Assembly (NCBI GenBank): GCA_949987705.1
Contig: OX465283.1
Span: forward strand, 134,628,101 to 134,692,100
Length of the DNA stretch: 64,000 bases
Source: Thereva unica
Taxonomy: Eukaryota > Arthropoda > Insecta > Diptera > Therevidae
Reading direction: 5' to 3'
Shown: positions 56,625-64,000 of the stretch, one piece after another
Numbering within the stretch: the first letter of the stretch is position 1
Layout: each line of letters opens with the position of its first letter
Notes under the pieces: model-generated
What the model saw: only the letters and a program-made list of their open reading frames with translations
Database searches by the model: none
What the model was told of the DNA's origin: nothing
Position numbers and translations under genes: made by a program

Positions 56625-56768
56625 GTAATCCACCAGAAAATTTAAGAAAAATTGAAAAAAAATTGGGGGCTTTATGAACAAAAAATTGAAAAAATCACTG
56701 TTTTTTTTTACTTTTTTTCACTTGCCAATTTTTTTTTTTAATTTTTCTTAAATTTTCTGGTGGATTAC
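56625..56768. repeat. internal hairpin of TTAA copy 3
   Basis: Arms of about 44 bp: GTAATCCACCAGAAAATTTA at 56625 and its complement ending at 56768. The loop is about 55 bp and rich in A and T. Nearly perfect. Confidence 0.8.
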
Positions 56769-57073
56769 GGTAGAGGACATCAAAAGCAAACAAATGCATC
56801 CAAAATGAAAAAAATCCATCGAGTAGTTGCGGAGAATAAGTCTGCACCTTTTGAAAAAATGCTATTTTGAGTAAAACGCGTTTAATGCTGGTAATGCAGG
56901 TTTCCAGAAAATTCGTGAGACCTTCTCAAAGTCTGTTTTGATTTGGAACGTGCACCTCTACTGCTTTTTCCGTACGGATTATTACCCATTTTTAATGCTT
57001 CTGTACACTTCCACGTGAGAACAAGCCAACACTGTAATGGCGTCAAGGCACAGGTTAGAAAGCCGCTGCCTAA

Positions 57074-57496
57074 AGCCTGAACTACATTGAAGAGCAGTGC
57101 AGTGCAGCACTGCGAAGTGAAACTTAGACTTCTTGTAACTGAACGTGGCAACTCACATTAACTTCACTGCCTTGCACTGCACTGCACTGCACTGCCTTGT
57201 CTTAGGCTAATTTCTAAAAAACTGCTTCGCACTGCATGCGAATTTCTAAAAAACATCATATGAAGTTGTCATTGCCATTGTTGTCAAAATGGATGACTTA
57301 AAATTGATAGAATTAGTGAGAAATAAGGACTTTCTAGACAACAAAAGTCACAGGGACTACAAAAATAATTACAAAAGGTAGTCAATGTCAAAATACTGCT
57401 TATTCAATGTGTCTTACCACGCGTTCTCTAATAAACTGCTGCATCATACTGCGCAGTGCTGCACTGCACTACTTTTCAATGTATGTAGTTCAGGCT
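57074..57496. mobile_element. PIF/Harbinger-like non-autonomous element
   Basis: A 423-bp body with 3-bp duplication TAA (57071-57073 and 57497-57499). The ends are AGCCTGAACTACATTGAA and the complement AGCCTGAACTACATACATTG, and both continue into GCAGTGCAGTGCAGCACTGC. TAA/TTA duplications and a second, DNA-binding ORF are PIF/Harbinger traits. A fragment of such an ORF is still present inside. Confidence 0.75.
57289..57381 (+). pseudogene. N-terminal scrap of a MADF-like DNA-binding protein
   Basis: A 30-codon frame from ATG 57289 to TAG 57381 reading MDDLKLIELVRNKDFLDNKS followed by HRDYKNNYKR. It resembles the first helix region of MADF (Myb/SANT-like) domains, which typically start LI-x-V-x-x-x-P-x-L-[WY]-x-x-x-x-x-x-Y-x-x. 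PIF/Harbinger elements encode such a protein beside their transposase, so this is probably a leftover of the autonomous parent. It is too short to fold as a full domain. Confidence 0.6.
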
Positions 57497-57676
57497 TAAC
57501 TGGGTAAACTGCCAGTAGAGCGTCGACAAGGCGCACGCATTCAAATCGCTGTAATTTCCTTATTTTTTAAAATATCACTACAAAATTTTAGGAGGTGAAT
57601 TTTGAAGGTATAAGGATTCATAAAATGTTAAAAAAAATTGATTTTTTCAAAATTCTAAATGGTACTAGTACCTTAA

Positions 57677-58065
57677 CCTAAATGTTTTTTAAAACGGGGT
57701 TAGCACAAGGTCCCCTAAGAGACGATAATCAACGCCTATCAATTTGATACTAACGAATTTATGCGAAAGTCTCTGATTAAGTGCGTATATATAAATGGTT
57801 AGGTACCCTTAATTTGTCGGAGAAGCTAAGGATTTGGATAAGATACTTGGAGTACGATGGGTTTCAAAATTGATAGTTGCAACGGATACAAAAAGCTATT
57901 ACAGAGTACAAACCAAAACTAAAAAAAAAAACATAAAACACCTAAACAGTTCCAAAATTAACAAAAAAAAAAAATACATAAAATTAGTAAAACTGTGGTA
58001 TATACATATATCGTATAACTTATTTTATTTATTTTATTAAATAATTAAAACCTTTCTCTTTTCAG
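57677..58065. other. end of intron 5, nothing recognised
   Basis: A- and T-rich. It ends in the pyrimidine tract and CAG of exon 6. Confidence 0.4.
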
Positions 58066-58174
58066 TTCAATTAGTCAAAAAATGAGGCCTAACCCAGTAT
58101 ACATATCACCGCAAAAGAGTACTCCGATGGCGGCACAAATAGCGGCCCAGTATGATCCAAGCATAAATCAACAC
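58066..58174 (+). CDS. Osiris-family protein, exon 6 (last exon seen)
   Basis: 109 nt. Acceptor CTTTCTCTTTTCAG, donor CAC before GTAAGT. The first base completes a GGT codon left by exon 5. It encodes SISQKMRPNPVYISPQKSTP then MAAQIAAQYDPSINQH and ends on a codon boundary. There is no stop, so at least one further exon must lie downstream. I could not identify it in the remaining 5.8 kb and it probably lies beyond the window. Reading through the donor would stop four codons later, which remains a less likely alternative end. Confidence 0.78.
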
Positions 58175-59282
58175 GTAAGTTACATATGACATACTTTTGC
58201 CCTCTATACATCTGTAAGTAGCCGGCGTACACCTGCGTTTACTTATTATTTTCTCTTAAATCTTCCGCTGCTCATTGTGCGCACATTGTAAAAGTCGACG
58301 ACAGCCACAAATCACTTCTAGGTTGTCCAAACAAAATTAGCACCTAGACATCAAAATTGATGTCGCTAGATTAGCATTCACCGCAATATGAAGTAGTTGT
58401 CATCATTCCTAGGGGACAATGCCACGAAAATGGTGGACAGAAAGAAATTCTTCAAGGTTTCGTCAGTGTAACAATTAAAACTAAAAAGGAAACAGTTACG
58501 TTGTGTTATAAATCTGGACTGGGACCTGATCGTATTTCTTGGTCTCAATTCGCAAACTTTCGATTTTGTATCATGGTTGAATTTCTTATGCCTGTTAAAC
58601 TTTCTTTGGGGGTTTTTTCCTGAAAGTTCTTCACTTTTAAACTCCTACAACACGCAGGCATCTTGCTTTAATTTTTTATTTAATTATAGACACTGACCAT
58701 TAGGCAGCCTGCATCAAATATTTCACCTCAGTGCGTGTCGTGATCGACCCAAAGATCTGAAAGATTGCATGTCAAGATTTGGGGATTTTTATTTCATGAA
58801 ATTTTTTGGTCGCTCTTCATTCTCGGCCGTTTTCATAACATAAGATGCTCAAAATATCATTATTTTTCAATTACGTGCTCAAATGCCATTATTTTCTGGA
58901 AGTCTACTGAAACCTCTGTTACTAGCGTGAGAACTTAAAGTGACTACGGTTGATGCTGTAGTGATATAAATTAGCTGTTTATCCGCTGTAAGTTATGTTA
59001 ATTGCTTGACTTATGTAAGTTAGCATAACTCAGATGGGACTCTTGTTTTTGTTATGATAAATGAACTGGATTTTATCTTGAGAAGAGATGTGCAGACAAG
59101 ATTCCACCATGATATCATTTACAAGTTTTATATTTAACGAAATAAAATTTGTAATTGTGGCGATTTCCCTTCAAAACATGACAAAATAATCTCCATATGA
59201 TATTTTACTACTATTGATAACCAATGGCGATTTCTAGTTGGTATTAATGACTAAAAATGTCAGATTACGTATGAGTTTAAGT
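58175..59282. other. start of intron 6, nothing recognised
   Basis: No gene or repeat was identified. Confidence 0.35.
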
Positions 59283-59690
59283 TATCCTCGGCATTAGAAC
59301 AGCGTTCAAAGAAGACCTTAACGCATCCGTAGCAGAGATGGTCTACGGTCAAGGAATTTGTCTCCCAAAAGAGTTTTTAGATTCTACCAGCCCAGAGGTA
59401 AAAGAAAACGAATTCGTGACGCAGCTTAACTTACAGCTCGACGCGGTTAAACCATCATTAATTTCCAAACACGACTGCTGAAAACCATTCGTTCCAAAAG
59501 GATCTCCAAATAACGGCACACGTATTTATGCGGGATGACAAGGTTAGAGCACCACTCACGTCGTCATACGAAGCGCCTTTTAAGGTAATGAAAAGAAGAC
59601 ATTCAAAATTTTACGAAAAGGAAAAGAAGACGGAATATCTGTCGATCGATTTAAACCGACTTAGATGATAAAGCCGCTGGATCATGAGTC
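59283..59690 (+). pseudogene. Ty3/gypsy integrase C-terminal relic
   Basis: Plus-strand fragments resemble the end of a Ty3/gypsy pol polyprotein: the end of the integrase core (LGIRTAFKEDLNASVAEMVY), a linker (EFVTQL), and a GPF/Y-type chromatin-binding module seen as SSYEAPFKVMKR in a shifted frame, followed by SVDRFKP. Stops and at least two frameshifts break it. A purine-rich stretch at 59753-59766 could be the polypurine tract before a 3' LTR, but no matching LTR was found. It is unrelated by anything visible to the solo LTR at 9.1 kb. Confidence 0.6.
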
Positions 59691-60427
59691 GCCAGAAGAA
59701 TCACAGAGTTATCAAACCACACGGATTTGGAAAATAGTCAACCTTGGTAGGTTCAGGGAGGGAGGGACTAATGATCGCATCGTAAAAGGTAGCGGTAATC
59801 TGGTGGCAACAGAAAACACCTTGTAATTTTATAAAAAAAGTGTAATAGTAGCCACGTTCAACCAGTGTGTCCCATGTAGCCCGAGGTCCGCGGGGCCGTG
59901 TGACCCGTGGACCGTTTGCTGTGCCATTTTGGTTACCCTTGAAAGATGGCATAATCCAATCAAAATAGACATTTCACTATTTCGAGGGATGATTTCTGGG
60001 TATATTTGGAGAAAAAATTGTTCTATCGCGGGAGCTCTCCCCACGATCCACTCAGATACAGGATATTTCGAAGCTTGAGTGACTCCATTTTTATAGAAGA
60101 TAATGTAGGTTCAAGGCATGAGAAAATCCAATATTCTTAGCTTTTTTAGCATTTTGCCATGAATATATAATGTTTTTTTTTCTTGCAAGTTACTTTTTTC
60201 TTAGGGAGTCAATTTTGTTACTATAATTTATAGCTGAGTACTATTTTAAAAAACATCATCTCCAGATTTTGAATAAAATTTGATTTCCTTCGCAAAAACC
60301 CGTATACACATTTTCGCTATTCTTTGTTCTTTTTCTTCATTATTCCAAGGTGAAACCACAATGTACGCTTACTTGCTTAAACTTTTCTGTTTTTAAATGT
60401 GAAACCTGTGCCTTAGTCCCTAGGCAA
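59691..60427. other. no gene recognised
   Basis: It may include decayed gypsy LTR sequence, but I cannot demonstrate it. Confidence 0.3.
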
Positions 60428-60559
60428 TAGTGATGAGCAAGAATGGTCTTGGTCTTGCTAAATGTTCTAAAAAGAATAAGACCAAGACTTAGCTGTGCTC
60501 GCAGAGCCAAGACCAAGACTATATCAGTCTTGTCTTGTTCTTGCGTTTGCTCATCACTA
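60428..60559. mobile_element. hAT-like MITE with TAGTGATGAGCAAG ends, short copy
   Basis: A 132-bp body with 8-bp flanks CTAGGCAA (60420-60427) and CTAGGCAT (60560-60567), a 7/8 match. The ends are TAGTGATGAGCAAGA and the complement TAGTGATGAGCAAAC. It is packed with GTCTTGGTCTTG-type hexamers in both orientations. It is related to 23829-24990. Confidence 0.78.
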
Positions 60560-60649
60560 CTAGGCATGGAATTTAGTCTTGCTTCATAACAAATTATTGG
60601 TTTATTTGATATGTCTAAGCAAATCAAAATAGCAGGGCAGAAAGCGACA

Positions 60650-60815
60650 AGTTACATAGCAGCGTGTCGTTGCGTTGCGTAGCGTCTGTCAAAATTAAAA
60701 CTAAGTAATTTAAACGGGGCTTGCTACATTGCGCAATGTAGCAAGCCCCATTTAAATTACTTAGTTTTAATTTTGACAGACGCTACGCAACGCAACGCAA
60801 CGCTGCTATGTAACT
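60650..60815. repeat. near-perfect 166-bp palindrome
   Basis: Two 83-bp arms meet at TTGCGCAA (60729-60736) with no loop and only three mismatched positions (two in the GTTGC-rich outer part, one in AAACGGGG/AAATGGGG). The outer ends are AGTTACATAGCAGCG. Probably a fold-back MITE. I found no target duplication. Confidence 0.9.
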
Positions 60816-61762
60816 GGGCCTTACCTTTTAGCTGACTACCAACGCTGGTCGTATCTTCCGCTTACTAGGACATTATCTACGTAGTGGTCATCCCTACCAG
60901 ATACTAGCTGAACCAGCTCGGGAATAACTAGAAATTTCCAAATTCCGGATGGTTGAGAGCTGCTGGCTACAACCCATCAGCAGTACAACCGGCGCTGGTA
61001 ACCAGCTAAGTGGAAGCCCCGCTTTAACTGAGAGTCAGGGATTGCCTTTGCCCACAATCGCTGGTATGTGTAAAATCCTCAAACATCAAATCCTGAGGCC
61101 AGCTCACGCAATTGAACTGGTCCCTAGATTAAACGGCCTTAAAGAAAAATTTAGAAGATATGTATCTAGAAAAAGTAGAGAAGACGCACCAAAGCGACAT
61201 ATATTGTGGTTTATGTTTTTAAATACTAGAAATATACCATCAATTTGCCAATACACCAATTTCGTCTAAAGCGTTGTCATCTCAACCAAAAGTGTCACCG
61301 AATTTTCGCAAAGAATTAGTCAAAGGCGAGGCACCTTTTTTAAGAGCCTTGGGAGGTATCAGGCCGGGCGCAGGAATTTTTATAGGTCTGAACTTATATA
61401 TTTTTATGACAGTCTAAAGCGTTGGTAGAAGTAGATATTTAAGGACAAAAAGTAAACAAAACAGTTTTTTTTATCATCAAATATTTATATTTTTATATAT
61501 CAGGATATATATTTTCCTCAACATAAATAATTGTTTTAGTCATTGAAAAATCGCCACTTTTCCTTACCGGAAAGTGACTTATGGCCACGTTAAGAAAACG
61601 GCTCAATTTTATTCTCCGGGAACACTCTAACGCGCCAATGAGAAACATGAAATATAAAAACGGCGCAAAATGCACTCTTATTAGAAATTAGTCCGAAGCC
61701 GCGTTTTAATTCTTATATTTTCATTCATAGTTTAATGATTTTTTTGAGTAAAGGATCCCCAT
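60816..61762. other. no gene recognised
   Basis: Frames of up to 106 codons have no motif. Nothing supportable was seen. Confidence 0.3.
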
Positions 61763-61780
61763 GGGGGGGGGGGGGGGGGG
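61763..61780 (+). repeat. run of 18 guanines next to a tRNA B-box-like sequence
   Basis: G18 is followed immediately by TTCGAACCCCC. It has G-quadruplex potential. The junction G-TTCGAACCC resembles a tRNA B box, but no A box was found. Confidence 0.7.
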
Positions 61781-61914
61781 TTCGAACCCCCAAAACCTCC
61801 ACCCCCGTCCCCACGGGCCTGGGAGGTATATTACCAACTCCGTGTATTTGTTGACCTTAATTTTTTGAATAAATCTGAGGACATCCCGGAGAAAGCCTGG
61901 CGATTAAGTGGCAG

Positions 61915-63240
61915 CACAGTAGTAAGTAGTAAGCTTGATCTGAAGGAAAGATTAAATAGGATATGTTAGGGGTCTGGAGGGTGCATGAGTAGATGTCGAT
62001 GAACCTTGCGTTTGAACTCTGAGATGTTATATGAGCTCGGAAACACCGACTCGGAGAGAGTTCCACAATCGAGTTGTTCTATTTATAAACGAACTGCTAA
62101 AACGTAATGTGCGTGTAGGGGAGGGCTGAAGGGTGAAGGGGTGAGCCGAGTTGGCTAGTCTTGTGTTGCGGGAAAAAAGTTGCCGTGTAGGCAGGAGGTC
62201 CTGAATTTCAGTGGAGAAGTCGCAATGATAATAGCGGTAAAACTTGCTGAGCGCTGCTACGTTCCTATGGTGGCTTAAAGGATCAATGCAAAGGGTGCTA
62301 TCGCCAATGAGTTTGATAGCGCGGTTTTGCACCTTGTCTAGCCAAGCCAAGGTGGTTTTAGGGGCGTCCGCCCAGATATACGAGTTGTATTCAAGGCGGG
62401 GCCGAATGTAGGACTTGTAGATTGTAGCCAAGGCAGCTGGATGAAGGAGAAACTTGCATCTCTTAAGGAAGCCGAGGCATTTATACGCTTGTTTGGTGAC
62501 TTGGAGTATGTGATTATTCCATCGCAAATCGTTGGATAGAGTCACGCCGAGGATGTTAAGATATGGATCAGCTGTTATATTATCCTCGCCCACTGAAATG
62601 GAGGGAAGGTTGGTGGAAGTTTTAGTGGAGAATAGACAGTACTTAGTTTTGGTTTCATTGAACTCGACACGATTCTTGCGGCCCCAATCAAGAATGAGTT
62701 GAATATCCGCGTTAAGAGAGTTGGACATGAGTTCGCGTTCAGTGAGACAAGGTCTGGCACTTGCTTGTCCTGTGTTGCCGGAGGGGTATGAGTAACGCAA
62801 AGTACCGTCATCGGCAAAACTATGAAGTGGATTGGGGGGGATTGAGAACAGATCATTAATGAATATAAGAAAGAGAGTAGGTGAGAGAATCGCCCCTTGG
62901 GGAACGCCGGCCGAAATGGAATGAGGGTTGGATTCGACGCCATCCAATACTACCTTGATTGAACGGCCAGAAAGAAAGCTCTCAATCCAGTTCCTCAGAA
63001 CTGAGTCAGTACCAACAGCTTGGAGTTTCGACAGCAGAGCGGGATGCCATACTCTGTCGAAGGCCTTGGAGATATCTAGAGCAACCAGACCAGACTCACC
63101 GAAGCCATGGATGCTTTGGTTGATGTGTTCAGTCAGGCACACAAGAAGGTCGCCAGTAGACCGTTTTGGTCTAAAGCCATTCTGCCTGTCGTGAATAATT
63201 AGGTTAGATTCTAGATATTTCATCAACCTTCGATTGATTT
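61915..63240 (-). pseudogene. CR1/jockey-group LINE reverse transcriptase, main open part
   Basis: 399 codons (63226-62027) are open on the minus strand: NGFRPKRSTGD, motif A LVALDISKAFDRVWHPALLS, motif B GVPQGAILSPTLFLIFIND, the catalytic FADDGTLR, then NRVEFNETKT, YLNILGVTLSNDLRWN, CLGFLKRCKFLL, IYKSYIRPRLEYNS and a C-terminal SFINRTTRLWNSL. The 3' UTR reaches about 61915. All palm aspartates are present, but the frame lacks the usual N-terminal YRPI block, because the upstream sequence is joined through a deletion near 63230. The 3' UTR is shared with the internally deleted copy at 15.2-15.7 kb. Clade (CR1, jockey or relatives) not resolved. Confidence 0.8.
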
Positions 63241-64000
63241 ATTGTCTCCATAACTAGAGCTAGTTTCCAAGAGTTGGGATATACTCCGGAGAAATATGAC
63301 AAGGCAAAAAGTTTGCGCAGAGGTTTAGCCAAGGGTGAGGCACACTTTTTGGGTACCATAGGGGGAATATTATCGGGGCCAGTGGATTTATTGACGTCGA
63401 GTTCTTTGAGACATTTATACACCTCTCGTGTCCTGAAGAAAATTCCGTCCATTGAATGGGCGTTGCGATCGAGGACCGGTGGTGACGTATCAGCTTCAGG
63501 TAACGAAGAATTTGAGGCGAACAGAGATGCCAGTAGATCGGCCTTGGATTTGCTTTCTGTTATCACCTCCTTTCCATTAATGAATGGAGGGGTTGAGGAA
63601 GAGATAAAATACTTCTTAATGGAAGTTACCAAGGACCAGAAGTTTTTGCTGCCTACGTGTGTGTTGAGGATCTTACTTCTCAATTTGTTGTCAAATGATG
63701 CTTTGACCTTCCTGATGATGGAATTACAGGAGTTTCTCGACTTGATATACTCACGCCGAAGAGACTCGTTGGGGGAATGTTTATACGCTCTTTAAGCGGC
63801 TTCCTTAGCTTGAATTGCGTTCCTACATTCCCCATTGAACCATCTATTTGGCCTAGGCTTTATAGATATGGTACAATGAGGAAAGAACAAACACATTCCT
63901 GCCCGTATTATTTTAGTAATACAGGAAGCGGCATAGTTCGCACAAGAAGAAGAAGTTGTGAAATGTTTCTTGATGGAGCTTTCCAAAGAACCATAGCGGT
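63204..64000 (-). pseudogene. same LINE, linker region, continuing past the window end
   Basis: The minus strand from 64000 down reads PRPNRWFNGECRNAIQAKEA, a stop near 63795, then YIKSRNSCNSIIRKVKASFD, KNFWSLVTSIKKYF, KELDVNKSTGPDNIPPM and PNSWKLALV. There the frame leaves the family sequence. This is the segment between endonuclease and polymerase. The endonuclease, if present, lies beyond 64000. One stop and one deletion make the copy inactive. Confidence 0.75.

Larger units (their letters stand above)
56368..57676. mobile_element. TTAA-flanked inverted-repeat element (copy 3)
   Basis: TTAA at 56368-56371 and 57673-57676, with ends GGTACTAGTAC and the complement GGTACTAGTACC, itself a 12-bp palindrome. 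Its inner right end (complement ATTTAGAATTTTGAAAAAATC) and an internal AAAACGCGTTTA block match copy 1 at 0.43-1.35 kb. A hairpin lies at 56625-56768, and a Harbinger-like MITE was inserted at 57074-57496. No coding frame of its own. Confidence 0.75.
49177..58065 (+). other. intron 5 (8.9 kb), transposon-rich
   Basis: Runs from GTAAGT at 49177 to CTTTTCAG at 58065. It contains an RTE copy, the Transib-like element, a LINE endonuclease piece, a SINE, several MITEs and the third TTAA element. No other host gene was seen. Confidence 0.75.

Noticed and set aside
60949..61269. 106-codon plus-strand frame near the window end, considered as exon 7 of the Osiris gene
   Set aside because: No acceptor site with matching phase and composition was evident, and the sequence does not resemble the family.
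1..64000. Search for CRISPR arrays, bacterial operons, rRNA genes and riboswitches
   Set aside because: Nothing of the kind is present. Intron-split coding and the transposon content are those of an insect nuclear genome.

Overview
The window reads as nuclear DNA of an insect, most probably a fly (Diptera). It is AT-rich, has intron-split coding sequence, and is crowded with arthropod-type transposable elements. It carries one recognisable host gene, a member of the insect-restricted Osiris (DUF1676) family. I cannot name the species from the sequence.

Layout. 1-21.5 kb holds no host gene that I can recognise. It contains a TTAA-flanked inverted-repeat element (0.43-1.35 kb), and a second one (2.58-6.49 kb) that received a full-length, uninterrupted RTE-type LINE with a perfect 15-bp target duplication. 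Then come a LINE scrap, a solo LTR with its own promoter and hairpin repeats (9.14-9.97 kb), a Helentron/DINE-like element with a 146-bp tandem core (10.3-11.3 kb), a dead Helitron helicase (12.0-13.5 kb), nested LINE wreckage on the minus strand (14.4-17.0 kb) and small MITEs.

21.56-58.17 kb is one plus-strand Osiris-family gene. Six coding exons (511, 228, 254, 161, 162 and 109 nt) join in frame to 475 codons with no stop, so the 3' end lies beyond the last exon seen. Intron 3 is about 25.9 kb and intron 5 about 8.9 kb. Both are packed with mobile DNA: a four-level nested insertion at 23.4-25.6 kb, tRNA-derived SINEs, several LINE relics, mariner and pogo transposase relics, a Transib-like element with RSS-like ends at 50.3-52.1 kb, and a third TTAA element at 56.4-57.7 kb that contains a Harbinger-like MITE.

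58.2-64 kb is probably still intron of the same gene. It contains a Ty3/gypsy integrase relic, a small hAT-like MITE, a near-perfect 166-bp palindrome, an 18-G run, and a decayed CR1/jockey-group LINE on the minus strand that runs off the window end.

The only functional pathway visible is the Osiris product, predicted to be a secreted or endomembrane protein of the type linked to cuticle formation. Everything else is mobile DNA and its decay. I found no multi-gene system. The most novel-looking items are the Transib-like element with asymmetric RSS-like ends, the TTAA inverted-repeat family, and the dated nest with its paralogous empty site.
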